Below, piece by piece: positions 31,907-41,493 of a DNA stretch of 64,000 bases. The position numbers and the translations under genes were made by a program. The stretch lies in NCBI RefSeq assembly GCF_009389585.1, contig NZ_VIYG01000005.1, positions 301,104 through 365,103 of the forward strand. Direction: 5' to 3'. Position 1 is the first letter of the stretch, and every line of letters begins with the position of its first letter. The DNA comes from Oceanobacillus sp. CFH 90083 (GTDB lineage: Bacteria; Bacillota; Bacilli; Bacillales; Amphibacillaceae). The notes below the pieces were generated by a model. The model was not told the origin of the DNA and did not search any database. It saw only the letters and a list, made by a program, of their open reading frames with translations.

Positions 31907-33262
31907 TCAGCATAACTGCTCTAAAAATGTTTCAAAACGCATACCTCTCGACGCCTTCAACAAAATAAGATTTTCTGGCTGCAGATATTTTTCCACATGA
32001 TGCATAAGCTCTTGCTTTTCTGTTAAATGTACAGCAATCAAGCCGGGATGTCTCCTTTTCAACTCATCATGTATGTAATGTGAATGATTACCATACGTAT
32101 ATACAGCTGTAATTTCTGAATTAATTACATCTGCAATACCTCGATGAAATTCTTCTGCGTAATCCCCAAGTTCTAAAATATCGCCTAAAATAAGAATTTT
32201 ATCCTGATATCCCTTCATTTCTTCGACCACTTGAATGGATGCCTTCATCGATGCAGGAGAAGCATTGTAAGCATCATTAATGACAGTAATGTTGTTTTTG
32301 CCCGTATGTTTTTCAAAACGCATCTTTGTCATCTCTAATTGTCCGAATGCGTCTTTGATTGTTGCAGGTGCAATCCCCATTCCATATGCCAGTTGAATAA
32401 CATAAGCGGCATTTTTAGCATGATGCTTACCTAAAAGCGGAATTTGATAGGATTCCTCTTCAATCTCAAAAGTGGTTACTGCTTCCTCCACAGCTATATG
32501 ACGTACAACAACATCATTGTCCTCACGGAAGCCGACCTTTTTTTTAGGAACAGGTACAGCTGCACCGGTTAAAAGAGGTTCATCTCCATCAATAACTAAT
32601 GCACCCTCAGGCTTGATTCCTGAGACAATTTCTAATTTCGCTTTGGCAATTCCTTCTTTAGACCCCAAATTTTCAATGTGCTGTCCATCAATATTGGTAA
32701 TAATCGCCTGATCCGGTTGACCGATATTGCTCAGCAGCTCTATTTCTCCAAAATGATTCATACCCATCTCAAGAATCAATACTTCTGTACTCGGGGCCAT
32801 CGATAAAATCGTTAACGGCAGCCCGATATGATTATTAAAATTCCCTTGTGTGGCATGAGTTTTAAAAGTCGTCTGCAAAACAGCTCTGGCAAGGTCTTTC
32901 GTGGTTGTTTTCCCATTTGATCCAGTAATGCCGATAACGGTTGGATTCACTTTCTTACGATAAGCAGAAGCAAGCTCCTGCAATGCTTTTACAGTGTCTT
33001 CTGCAAATAAAATCAGAAGAGAAACAGGAAGATTTTCCGGAAGCGGCGTGTCCTTTTGCCAAAAGGCTGCCACAGCTCCATTCTTTACTGCTCCTTCAAT
33101 AAATTGATGCCCATCAAATTTTTCACCGGCAATCGGTACATAAAGCCCCTGATGGGAATGTACACGGCTGTCATGAACTACTTCATGAATCTCCAAATCA
33201 GCAGGCGCTTTCCCTTGATACCGGGGAAATAATTTTATTAATTCCGATGCAGTAAATAACAT
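31907..33262 (-). CDS. murF: UDP-N-acetylmuramoyl-tripeptide--D-alanyl-D-alanine ligase
   Basis: MurF adds the D-Ala-D-Ala dipeptide to the UDP-MurNAc-tripeptide. The 451-residue protein has the ATP loop VIGITGSNGKTTTKDLA, the LEMGMNHFGEIELL segment, VINDAYNASPASMKAS and LILGDILELGDYAEEFH in the C-terminal domain. It starts 3 bases after murE. In B. subtilis murF is elsewhere, with ddl, so its position here between murE and mraY is the arrangement seen in E. coli and many other bacteria. Confidence 0.96.
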   Translation of the reverse strand: MLFTASELIKLFPRYQGKAPADLEIHEVVHDSRVHSHQGLYVPIAGEKFDGHQFIEGAVKNGAVAAFWQKDTPLPENLPVSLLILFAEDTVKALQELASAYRKKVNPTVIGITGSNGKTTTKDLARAVLQTTFKTHATQGNFNNHIGLPLTILSMAPSTEVLILEMGMNHFGEIELLSNIGQPDQAIITNIDGQHIENLGSKEGIAKAKLEIVSGIKPEGALVIDGDEPLLTGAAVPVPKKKVGFREDNDVVVRHIAVEEAVTTFEIEEESYQIPLLGKHHAKNAAYVIQLAYGMGIAPATIKDAFGQLEMTKMRFEKHTGKNNITVINDAYNASPASMKASIQVVEEMKGYQDKILILGDILELGDYAEEFHRGIADVINSEITAVYTYGNHSHYIHDELKRRHPGLIAVHLTEKQELMHHVEKYLQPENLILLKASRGMRFETFLEQLC

Positions 33263-33265
33263 CTC

Positions 33266-34747
33266 TTATTCCCCTTTCTCTTTAATGGCTTCTCTGGCAA
33301 TTTGACGATCATCAAAATTATATTTCGTCTTACCGATAATTTGATAGGTTTCATGCCCTTTACCTGCAATCAAAATAATATCGTCTTTTTGAGCAAGCCC
33401 CACAGCATGCTTAATTGCTTCAGCGCGGTCCACAATGACTTCAAACGTTGCTTCCTCTTCTGTTAAATGCCCTGTCATGTCATCTAAGATTTGCACCGGG
33501 TCCTCTGTACGCGGATTGTCTGATGTAAATAATGCATGGTCGGCATATTTTACGGCAACATCTGCCATTAACGGGCGTTTGGTACGATCACGATCGCCTC
33601 CGCAGCCAACGACAACATATACTTTACGCTCCGCAAATTCACGACTGGTTTGCAAAACATTTTCCAAGGAATCAGGTGTATGCGCAAAATCTACAATTAC
33701 AGAATAATCCTGTCCTTCATTAATCGGTTCAAACCTGCCGTCTACGCCTTTAATATCCTCTAAAGCTTCTTTAATGACATCTAAACCTACATTCGATGCA
33801 ATTGCAGCGCTGCTTGCCGCAAGCATATTATACACATTAAACATGCCGATTAAATTCGTTTTAATATGTGCTGTACCAATTGGTGTTACCAGGTTAAACG
33901 CTACTCCGGCCGGAGACAGCATAATATTTTTTGCCATAATATCAGCATCCTGCTTACAGCTGTATGTGAGCACCTGTTGTGCAGTACTTCGTTTTAACAA
34001 ATCGCTGGATGCATCATCTTCATTGATGATAGCATATTTATTCTTCCCATGGTGATAGTCATTCCCCAGCCCGGCAAAGAGAAGACTTTTTGCCCGCAAA
34101 TAATCATCCATATCTTTATGATAATCAAGATGATCCTGCGATAGATTGGTAAAAATACCAATGTCATAATCACAGCCAAAAACTCTTCCCATGTCTAAGG
34201 CATGCGAAGAAACTTCCATAATGGCCTGATCCACTTCTCTTTCTTGCATTTGCTGAAAAATACGGTTTAACGCTAGCGCATCCGGTGTTGTATTCAATAC
34301 CGGGAATGTTTCATTACCAATTTTCACTTGAATGCTTCCAATAACACCAGATTTCTTACCCTGTTTTTCAAAAATAGCATCTAATAAATAGGTTGTTGTT
34401 GTTTTCCCATTCGTTCCCGTTACACCGATCAGCGGAAATTTCGTTGTTGGATAATCATAGTATGCAGCCGAGAGCATCGCCAGAGCACGTCCAGTGTCTT
34501 TCACACGGATGAGCGGGATATTCCCGTCAACATCCACGTCTTTACAGACAACTGCTGCTGCCGCACCATTGTCTATTGCCTGCTTTAGAAAGTCATGACC
34601 ATCCACGGTATAACCTTCAATACATACAAACAAACTCCCTGATTCTACTTTTCTGGAGTCCATTTCAATATTTGCAATTTCTATATCCTGTATTGATTCT
34701 GTTGTCTGATAGAATCCAATTCCATCTAATAGTTGTTTAAGCTTCAT
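33266..34747 (-). CDS. murE: UDP-N-acetylmuramoyl-L-alanyl-D-glutamate--2,6-diaminopimelate ligase
   Basis: MurE adds the third residue of the peptide stem. The 493-residue protein has GVTGTNGKTTTTYLLD (ATP loop), EVSSHALDMGRV, NLSQDHLDYHKDMDDY, and the C-terminal DNPRTEDP that selects meso-diaminopimelate rather than lysine. The cell wall should therefore be of the direct meso-DAP type. It is followed by murF at 3 bases; upstream a 264-base gap with a family B repeat separates it from spoVD. Confidence 0.97.
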   Translation of the reverse strand: MKLKQLLDGIGFYQTTESIQDIEIANIEMDSRKVESGSLFVCIEGYTVDGHDFLKQAIDNGAAAAVVCKDVDVDGNIPLIRVKDTGRALAMLSAAYYDYPTTKFPLIGVTGTNGKTTTTYLLDAIFEKQGKKSGVIGSIQVKIGNETFPVLNTTPDALALNRIFQQMQEREVDQAIMEVSSHALDMGRVFGCDYDIGIFTNLSQDHLDYHKDMDDYLRAKSLLFAGLGNDYHHGKNKYAIINEDDASSDLLKRSTAQQVLTYSCKQDADIMAKNIMLSPAGVAFNLVTPIGTAHIKTNLIGMFNVYNMLAASSAAIASNVGLDVIKEALEDIKGVDGRFEPINEGQDYSVIVDFAHTPDSLENVLQTSREFAERKVYVVVGCGGDRDRTKRPLMADVAVKYADHALFTSDNPRTEDPVQILDDMTGHLTEEEATFEVIVDRAEAIKHAVGLAQKDDIILIAGKGHETYQIIGKTKYNFDDRQIAREAIKEKGE

Positions 34748-34861
34748 TTTTACACCCTGTTTCTATTCTTTTCCTTTTAATGTATTCTCGGCTAACCTCT
34801 TGTTTAAGAGGGTTGTCAAGAATGTTCTGTTTACATTTTTATTCGTATAGTGTTTTATAAA

Positions 34862-34982
34862 ACTTGGTCGTCACCAGGCCTTTAGATGACAGTCTTAGTT
34901 GGGGTCGCGATTACTCCCCCCATGAAAATCGCTGCACTTATACTTTATTCTTTAAACTCTTTATTCCTTCTTAAAGTGTAAC
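34862..34982 (-). repeat. Dispersed intergenic element, family B copy 5
   Basis: The minus strand begins GTTACACTTTAAGAAGGAATAAAG, like copy 1, and contains a hairpin at 34901-34921 with GGGG/CCCC arms around GAGTAATCGCG. It lacks the right-hand CTTGG/CCAAG stem of copies 1 and 2. It lies between spoVD and murE. Confidence 0.75.
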
Positions 34983-35011
34983 AAAATCTATTATAGCAAA
35001 TTTTAATAGAT

Positions 35012-36946
35012 TTAACGATTATTTTCATGACCTAAAAATAAGCGAATCGTACTTCCAGATTCTAGCATTGTCCCTGCCTGAGGAGATTGATCAATAATTT
35101 CATCTCCTTCACCATTTACTTCAATAGAAAGATCCAAAGGATATTCCACCAATTTATCTGTGCTTTCGCCTATAAAATCCGGTACTTCAATTTTAGGCTG
35201 ATCCGGCCAGGCATATTCTTTCTCCAAGCCATCCGTACGTGTCTCTACATTCATCGCCCGTAAGCTGTCGTCAATAATCGTTCCAACAACAGGCGCAGCA
35301 ACAACACCGCCAAATTGAATCGTATTTTTCGGGTTATCGACAGCCAGGTAAACAACAATTTCCGGATCATCGGCAGGTGCAAAGCCAATAAAAGATACAA
35401 TATAGTTATTTTCTAAATAACCGCCGTTGGGCCCTACCTTCTGAGCAGTCCCTGTTTTCCCGCCGACACGGTATCCATCAACATATGCAGGTCTCCCTGT
35501 CCCCTGTGCCACCACCGTTTCTAAAGTCTCTCGAATAGTTTGAGATGTTTCCTGAGAGATTACTTGTTCCTTTAAATTAGGTTCATAGCTTTCAACCACT
35601 TCTCCAGTCACAGGATCAACCCATTCTTTCGCAATCATTGGCTCATATAAATAACCGCCATTTACTGTTGCGGCAACAGCCATCACCTGCTGAATCGGGG
35701 TTACCGAGACACCTTGCCCGAAGGATGTCGTTGCCAGCTCAACTGGACCGACATTTTCCGGTTTAAAAAGGATGCCATTCCCTTCCCCCTGTAAATCAAT
35801 TCCCGTCTTTCTTCCAAATCCAAAAGCATCAATATACGAAAAAAGCTTTTCTGTACCCAGCATTTGTCCTAAATTTACAAATCCCGGGTTACAAGAGTTT
35901 TGTACAACTTCAAGGTATGACTGATCTCCATGCCCCCCACGTTTCCAGCAATGAATTGTTGCCCCGCCGACTTTAATATCACCATCATCATAAAATCGAT
36001 CTTTTTCTAAATCAACGACACCTTCTTCTAAAGCGGCAGCTAATGTAATAATTTTAAATGTTGACCCTGGCTCATACGTACTCCAGATAGGCAAGTTCCT
36101 GCCGAATATAGATGCATCTACATCCTGATAATTTTCCGGATCAAAATTTGGCCGGCTGGACATACCAAGCACACCACCTGTTTTAGGATCAACCGCAATT
36201 GCTGTTGCGCCGTCCGGATTATATGCAGCAACAATTTGGTCTAACTCCCTTTCCATAATCGTTTGCACTTTGTTATTAATCGTTGTTTTTAAATTTAAAC
36301 CATCTTTTGGAGATTTATATTCATCTGCAAGCTGATCTAATCTTCCTCCTTTTGCATCAGAATAAAATGATAAACTTCCATTTTCTCCTTTTAATTTATC
36401 ATCATAGTATAATTCAAGTCCCATTAATCCTTGATTATCAATCCCGGTAAAGCCGAGCACATGCGATAAAGCACTATTATTGGGATAATGGCGCTTGGAA
36501 TCCTTTGCTAAATAAACACCATCCAAATCTAATTCCCTAATTGCCTGCTCCTGCTCATTATTCACTTTGATTCCCTCCGGACGCACCATAACACTAAGAG
36601 AATTTTGTGTAACTAATTCCATCATTCTTTCTTCCGGCACATCAAGTATTTCCCCCAGAAGCTTCGCTGTATTTTCCGGTTCTTTAATTTGCCGCGGCAT
36701 TAATAAGACTGTAGGAGCCGTTACATTCTCTGCCAGGATTTCTCCTTCAGAATCAAGGATATACCCTCTTTCAGCAGCAAATGTTATATCCCTTGTCCAT
36801 AAATCATTTGCACTATCTGCCAGGTCATCGCTTAATATAAGCTGAACATAAGCTAATCTTGCCATAATAACAAGGAAAATAAAAATCGCAAATAAAAAAA
36901 CAGTGACCATTCGTTTTTTTATGATGATTGTGGATGTGCGTTTCAT
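35012..36946 (-). CDS. spoVD: Stage V sporulation protein D (cortex class B penicillin-binding protein)
   Basis: SpoVD is the class B transpeptidase of spore cortex synthesis, working with SpoVE. One membrane helix near residues 10-30 is followed by the PBP dimer domain (ERGYILDSEGEILAENVTAP), then the transpeptidase domain with active-site serine in YEPGSTFKIITL, SxN in VQNSCNPGF and KTG in YRVGGKTGTAQK. One C-terminal PASTA domain ends the chain. AAAGGAG precedes ATG 36946, giving 644 residues (B. subtilis: 645). The open frame upstream to 37030 is not used. Confidence 0.95.
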   Translation of the reverse strand: MKRTSTIIIKKRMVTVFLFAIFIFLVIMARLAYVQLILSDDLADSANDLWTRDITFAAERGYILDSEGEILAENVTAPTVLLMPRQIKEPENTAKLLGEILDVPEERMMELVTQNSLSVMVRPEGIKVNNEQEQAIRELDLDGVYLAKDSKRHYPNNSALSHVLGFTGIDNQGLMGLELYYDDKLKGENGSLSFYSDAKGGRLDQLADEYKSPKDGLNLKTTINNKVQTIMERELDQIVAAYNPDGATAIAVDPKTGGVLGMSSRPNFDPENYQDVDASIFGRNLPIWSTYEPGSTFKIITLAAALEEGVVDLEKDRFYDDGDIKVGGATIHCWKRGGHGDQSYLEVVQNSCNPGFVNLGQMLGTEKLFSYIDAFGFGRKTGIDLQGEGNGILFKPENVGPVELATTSFGQGVSVTPIQQVMAVAATVNGGYLYEPMIAKEWVDPVTGEVVESYEPNLKEQVISQETSQTIRETLETVVAQGTGRPAYVDGYRVGGKTGTAQKVGPNGGYLENNYIVSFIGFAPADDPEIVVYLAVDNPKNTIQFGGVVAAPVVGTIIDDSLRAMNVETRTDGLEKEYAWPDQPKIEVPDFIGESTDKLVEYPLDLSIEVNGEGDEIIDQSPQAGTMLESGSTIRLFLGHENNR

Positions 36947-37150
36947 GAAAGAACTCCTTTCATCATGCTTTGTATCCACTATATGAATGAAAAAAATGGA
37001 ATAGAACAAGCTATGTTCTATACCTTGCACTACTCCACTCAGCTATTTTTTCAATTGTTCATCATAAAGAAAACTTCTGTCTGCGCTTGGAGCTGAACAT
37101 GACTGTCTCTAAATTTGTGCAAAACTTATATACTTTCTTAATCATAAAGA

Positions 37151-37190
37151 AAAAGCTTGCTGAAAAAGTTATTGCCTTTTCAGCAAGCCT
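37151..37190 (-). terminator. Terminator of pbpB
   Basis: CTTGCTGAAAA at 37156-37166 and its complement at 37177-37187 form an 11-bp stem with a 10-base loop. The minus strand continues with CTTTTTCTTT. It lies 6 bases after the pbpB stop, so spoVD is a separate unit. Confidence 0.85.
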
Positions 37191-37195
37191 TCCTT

Positions 37196-39475
37196 TTATT
37201 CTGCTTCTTCGTTTTCTGTTTCTGTATTATCTTCATTATTTTCTGTTTCTCCATCATCTGTATCATCCGCATCGCCGGCATCTGATGATGTATCTGCTGA
37301 TTCACCAGTAGGGACTTCTAATTCAAAGCCTAGATAGTCTCCTTCTTGAATTGGTTTTCCTGCCTCAATGCTTTGTGATGTGACATAGCCATTACCAAAT
37401 CTTTCTGTCTGCAGATCCAGCATATCAGCAAAATGCATTACTTCTCTTAGAGACCAGCCTGTTAAATCAGGCATCGTTGGTTCATCTGTAAGCAGCAGAA
37501 CTTTTTCATTTGGTAATATTCTCTCTCCTGCTTGCACATTACTGGACACAATGGTTTCTCCCTCACCGATGACAATTGGCTGAAAACCTCTCTCTTCTAA
37601 ATCAGACTGGATAGTTTCCGTAGATTGCTCAACTACTTCCGGGAATTCAACCTCTTCAATCTGGTTAGATTCATTTTCGTCCGGTTCAACATCTAAATAG
37701 TGAAGACTATTCTCTACCACATTATTAAATATAAAAGCAAGCGGCGTAGAGCCTGATTCTGTATCTTCTAATTCCGGCTGCTGAATCGATACATAAACCA
37801 TTAATTCAGGGTCATCCATCGGAGCCATCCCTAAAAATGAAAATACATAATTTTCTCTCCCGGTTAAATAGCCGCCGTTTTCAAGGTCCGGCATTTGAGC
37901 TGTTCCAGTTTTACCTCCGACCACATAATCATCTAACCGATATGGAGCACCGGTTCCATCTTCATCATTCACCACAGACGCCAGCAATTCTTTCATTTCC
38001 TCTGCTGTTTCTGGTGAAATCGGTTGTCCAGTGTATTCTGGTTCCGTTTCTTCCAGTACATTACCTGTCGTAGAGTCAACAATTTTATCCAATACATATG
38101 GCTTTACCATCTGCCCGTCATTCACAATAGCTGATGCTGCTCTCATTTGCTGTATCGGAGTTACAGTAGAGCCTTGCCCAAAGGCGGTTCTTAATTTTTC
38201 TGATGGCCAGTTGTATTGAATCCGGCCGATAGATTCATCAGGAAGATCAATTCCCGTAGGTTCCTCAAAACCAAATGCTTGAATATATTCATAGAATTCA
38301 TCTGCACCAATATCTTCCCAAAGTAATTTAGAAGCAGCTACGTTGGAAGAACGCATAAAGCCTTCATCGTAGGAAATCTTTCCCCAGCCCTCACCCTGGT
38401 TATGATCTCGGATTGTTTCAATTCTTTCATTAGGCTTATATGTTCCTGATTCAAATGTATCTTCCCCGTTATAGACACCTTCTTCAATTGCTGCCGCCCA
38501 TGTGAAAATTTTAAATGTAGAACCGGGTTCAAAAGGAGAAGAAATCGGATCGTTATACCAATTCTCCACATTATCAGGGCTATTTGGGTTAAAGCTTGGC
38601 CGTGTACTCATTGCCAGAATTTCACCTGTTTTCGGATCCATAATAATTGCATTCATTTTTGCAGGCTTATACTGTTTATCCACTTGTGTCATTAAATCTT
38701 CTAACAAGGTTTGAATTTTTTGGTCAAGTGTTAAATAAACAAGATCTCCATCTTCCGGCTCTTGAATAATTTCATCAGGATCCAATAATTTCTTGTTATA
38801 GCGGTCACGCTGATAAGAAATAAAGCCATCCTCTCCACCAAGAATCTCATTCATAACATTTTCCATTCCAGTTACACCTGTAATACGATGCTCAATGCCG
38901 TCCTCTGTTTCTTCTTCTACCTCACGGGCAAAGCCGATAATGTGTGAAGCAAATATGCCATTTGGATAATAGCGCATTGGCTCCTCATCAAAATAAATTC
39001 CTGGAATCTCTGCATCTTCAATTGCTTCTTTTTCCTGCTGTGACAGCTGACGTCCCAGATTTCCAAATTCCACCTGAAATCTGTCTGCTTCGACAGCTCC
39101 ATCTAAGATTCTTTGGATTTCACTTTCTTCCTCATCTAAAATAGATGCTAGTTTTTCTGCTGTTTCTTCTGTATTTGTAACATGCAGATCCTCAGGTGAA
39201 TTTTCTGAATATGCTTCATCTAAGATGGCATACATGCGATATGCAGGACGGTCATAGGCTAATACCATACCATTTTTATCCATGATTTGACCGCGCTGTG
39301 CATGCATACTATAAGAAGCAGTCCGCTGCTGTTCCGCCCAATCGTCCAACGAAACACCGCTAATTTCACCTGTAGCTTGTATATACATAAACCTGCCCGC
39401 AATTACAAGGAATAAAGCAGCGAAAACCAGCATATAAATGCCGGCCATTATATTTGCCATCTTATTTTTTTTCAT
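37196..39475 (-). CDS. pbpB: Penicillin-binding protein 2B (division transpeptidase)
   Basis: PBP 2B is the division-specific class B transpeptidase, counterpart of FtsI. The 759-residue protein has a membrane helix near residues 8-28, the dimer domain (QRGQIMDKNGMVLAYDRP), active serine in PFEPGSTFKIFTW, SxN in FMRSSNVAASKLL, and KTG in VVGGKTGTAQM. Two PASTA domains follow (EFPEVVEQSTETI and TMPDLTGWSLREVMHFADML). It ends in an unusual tail of about 40 residues made almost only of Asp, Glu, Asn, Thr, Ser and Gly, which most homologs lack or have shorter. It lies 16 bases after ftsL. Confidence 0.95.
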   Translation of the reverse strand: MKKNKMANIMAGIYMLVFAALFLVIAGRFMYIQATGEISGVSLDDWAEQQRTASYSMHAQRGQIMDKNGMVLAYDRPAYRMYAILDEAYSENSPEDLHVTNTEETAEKLASILDEEESEIQRILDGAVEADRFQVEFGNLGRQLSQQEKEAIEDAEIPGIYFDEEPMRYYPNGIFASHIIGFAREVEEETEDGIEHRITGVTGMENVMNEILGGEDGFISYQRDRYNKKLLDPDEIIQEPEDGDLVYLTLDQKIQTLLEDLMTQVDKQYKPAKMNAIIMDPKTGEILAMSTRPSFNPNSPDNVENWYNDPISSPFEPGSTFKIFTWAAAIEEGVYNGEDTFESGTYKPNERIETIRDHNQGEGWGKISYDEGFMRSSNVAASKLLWEDIGADEFYEYIQAFGFEEPTGIDLPDESIGRIQYNWPSEKLRTAFGQGSTVTPIQQMRAASAIVNDGQMVKPYVLDKIVDSTTGNVLEETEPEYTGQPISPETAEEMKELLASVVNDEDGTGAPYRLDDYVVGGKTGTAQMPDLENGGYLTGRENYVFSFLGMAPMDDPELMVYVSIQQPELEDTESGSTPLAFIFNNVVENSLHYLDVEPDENESNQIEEVEFPEVVEQSTETIQSDLEERGFQPIVIGEGETIVSSNVQAGERILPNEKVLLLTDEPTMPDLTGWSLREVMHFADMLDLQTERFGNGYVTSQSIEAGKPIQEGDYLGFELEVPTGESADTSSDAGDADDTDDGETENNEDNTETENEEAE

Positions 39476-39491
39476 GTTAAGAAACCCCTTG

Positions 39492-39866
39492 CTAGTTGTT
39501 AACCGTTTCAGCTTGTTTCACTTCTGAGTTTTGGATTTTCAAACCGTTTTTCTCTGCAATTTCAATAATTCTCTCTGGACGTGACAATTCTTCCCTCTCA
39601 AAATTCAGGTTTTCATTTATAATTACCTGACTGTTGATACTATCTTCCAATTGCTGCATTTCACGGTTTAACGTATCCGTTCCGGAGGCATAAGAAACCA
39701 CTCCAATCCCGAATGCTAAAATAGCAGCACCCGTAACAGAGTAAATAACCTTTTCTCCTTTGGTAATCCAAGGTGTCTTCTTTACTTTTCTGACTACCGT
39801 TTTCGATTCTTTCTGAGGAGTATACTGGGGATCTGCTTGCCATTTTCTAGCCTGGTTTTCACTCAT
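39492..39866 (-). CDS. ftsL: Cell division protein FtsL
   Basis: FtsL (124 residues) is a small bitopic protein of the division complex. A basic cytosolic part (KTVVRKVKKTPWITKGEK) precedes one membrane segment (IYSVTGAAILAFGIGVVSYAS), then an extracellular coiled coil with LNREMQQLEDSINSQVIINENLNFEREELSRPERIIEIAEKNGL. I use ATG 39866, which shares its A with the rsmH stop (TGATG) and has GAAGGGTGG before it; a GTG at 39878 is also in frame. Confidence 0.92.
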   Translation of the reverse strand: MSENQARKWQADPQYTPQKESKTVVRKVKKTPWITKGEKVIYSVTGAAILAFGIGVVSYASGTDTLNREMQQLEDSINSQVIINENLNFEREELSRPERIIEIAEKNGLKIQNSEVKQAETVNN

Positions 39867-40843
39867 CACTTTTTCCACCCTTCTTCATAACGAAAATCAT
39901 TATTCCATTCATTTATTTTTTCGACAATCCGCAGCTTGGCTGATCGTGATCGTCTGTTTTCATCCAGCTCACTTCCCTGAGCTATAATTGGTTTTCTGGT
40001 TATTAATTTAAATGGAGCCTGATGTGTTTCCGGGACAACAGGAAGATTCCTGGGTACCGGTTTATCCGTACTCCACGCTTTAAAAGCCTGCTTACAAAGG
40101 CGATCCTCTAATGAATGGAATGTAATTACTGCAATTCTTCCATGTTCACCTGTCAATTCAGCAGCCTGATGAAGTGCCTGGTTAAATACTTCCAGCTCAT
40201 CATTCACAGCAATACGTATCGCTTGGAAAATACGCTTGGCAGGATGTCCGCCCTTTCTTCTGGCAGGTGCAGGGATGGCATCCTTAATAATCTCTACCAG
40301 CTCCCCAGTTGTTTCAATTGACCCCGCCTCTCTTACCTTTTCAATTCTCCGGGCAATCCCCTTGGAAAACTTCTCCTCGCCATAACGAAAAAAAATAGAC
40401 ACTAATTGTTCATAGGGCCATTCATTGACTACTTCATATGCTGTCAAGGCCTGAGATTGATCCATACGCATATCTAATGTTGCATTCTGATGATAACTGA
40501 AGCCCCTCTCCGCCTGGTCCAACTGCGGAGAGGATACGCCTAAATCAAAAAGAATTCCATCCACTCGTGTCACACCATGTGCTGATAGATTTTTTTTCAA
40601 TCCTTGAAAATTAGAATGAATAAATGTGATTTTATCTTGATATGCAAGCAGGCGTTCCTTGGCAGCCCCTAAAGCTTGTACATCTTGATCAAATGCAAAA
40701 AGCCTGCCCTTTCCATTCAGCCTGGATGCGATCTCCAATGAATGACCGCCGCCGCCTACTGTACAATCTACATAGATACCATCTGGTTTTATTCCTAACC
40801 CTTTTATTGTTTCTTCTTTCAAAACACTATAATGTTCAAACAT
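39866..40843 (-). CDS. rsmH: 16S rRNA (cytosine1402-N4)-methyltransferase
   Basis: RsmH (MraW) methylates N4 of C1402 in the ribosomal P site using S-adenosylmethionine. The 325-residue protein has the SAM motif [12 protein letters not shown] near residue 24, [15 protein letters not shown], the signature [23 protein letters not shown], and [18 protein letters not shown] near the end. It lies 22 bases after mraZ and overlaps ftsL by one base, the standard order of the division and cell wall cluster. Confidence 0.97.
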   Translation of the reverse strand: MFEHYSVLKEETIKGLGIKPDGIYVDCTVGGGGHSLEIASRLNGKGRLFAFDQDVQALGAAKERLLAYQDKITFIHSNFQGLKKNLSAHGVTRVDGILFDLGVSSPQLDQAERGFSYHQNATLDMRMDQSQALTAYEVVNEWPYEQLVSIFFRYGEEKFSKGIARRIEKVREAGSIETTGELVEIIKDAIPAPARRKGGHPAKRIFQAIRIAVNDELEVFNQALHQAAELTGEHGRIAVITFHSLEDRLCKQAFKAWSTDKPVPRNLPVVPETHQAPFKLITRKPIIAQGSELDENRRSRSAKLRIVEKINEWNNDFRYEEGWKK

Positions 40844-40865
40844 CTAAGCCACCAACTTCTTCAAA

Positions 40866-41297
40866 TTAAATATCAAAATCCATTAGATTCTCAGCGATCT
40901 CTGCAAACGATTCTTCCGATTCTTCCACATACGTATTCCAGTGGTCACTGGCCCAAAGCTCTACCCGATTGGAAACACCAATCACATTGCAATCCTTTTC
41001 CAGATTAGCGTAAGCTCGCAGATTCGCAGGAATATTTATTCTTCCCTGTTTATCTACTTCACATTCCACCGCACCGGAGAAAAAGAAACGTGTAAAAGCC
41101 CGGGCATCCTTTTTAGTCAGTGGGAGCTGTTTTAGCTTTTCTTCTAAAATTTCCCATTCATGCTTGGGGTATGCGAATAAACATTTATCGAGTCCACGCG
41201 TTAACACAAAACTGACCCCTAAGTCTTCTCTAAACTTAGAAGGGACAATAATTCGTCCTTTTGTATCAATGCTGTGCAGGAATTCTCCCATAAACAT
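40866..41297 (-). CDS. mraZ: Transcriptional regulator MraZ
   Basis: MraZ is an AbrB-fold DNA-binding protein that represses its own operon in several bacteria. The 143 residues contain two copies of the MraZ half: [25 protein letters not shown] and the second around [21 protein letters not shown], each with the DxxGR signature. AGTGGGGGGC precedes ATG 41297; the open frame further upstream to 41354 runs through the promoter and is not coding. Three GTGG boxes lie just upstream. Confidence 0.95.
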   Translation of the reverse strand: MFMGEFLHSIDTKGRIIVPSKFREDLGVSFVLTRGLDKCLFAYPKHEWEILEEKLKQLPLTKKDARAFTRFFFSGAVECEVDKQGRINIPANLRAYANLEKDCNVIGVSNRVELWASDHWNTYVEESEESFAEIAENLMDFDI

Positions 41298-41324
41298 ATA
41301 GACGCCCCCCACTTTCGTAAATTC

Positions 41325-41354
41325 ATAATACCACATCCCCCCACTATGCTCCAC
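41325..41354 (-). promoter_or_regulatory. mraZ promoter with MraZ-type GTGG boxes
   Basis: On the minus strand GTGG occurs at 41354, 41344 and 41334, exactly 10 bases apart, ending at an extended -10 TGGTATTAT (41333-41325). Direct repeats with a 10-base period are the known form of MraZ operators (TGGGN in E. coli, AAAGTG in mycoplasmas). Autoregulation by MraZ is inferred. Confidence 0.7.
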
Positions 41355-41420
41355 TATTTCTTCAAAAATATTTTATTTCTTCGCCTAAGCATGTGTAACC
41401 CGCTGTTTAAAAGCATTAAA

Positions 41421-41453
41421 AAAAACTGTCATATCAGTAGATAGACAGTTTTT
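41421..41453 (-). terminator. Terminator of bshC
   Basis: AAAAACTGTC at 41421-41430 and its complement at 41444-41453 form a perfect 10-bp stem with a 13-base loop, 40 bases beyond the bshC stop and ending in TTTTT on the minus strand. It separates bshC from mraZ. Confidence 0.85.
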
Positions 41454-41493
41454 CAATAAAATATAGAATGGTGGTGGGGACTTGTGGGGGATT

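Noticed and set aside
34794..34815. AACCTCTT/AAGAGGGTT hairpin upstream of murE
   Set aside because: The stem has a bulge and no T run on either strand; too weak to assign as terminator or operator.
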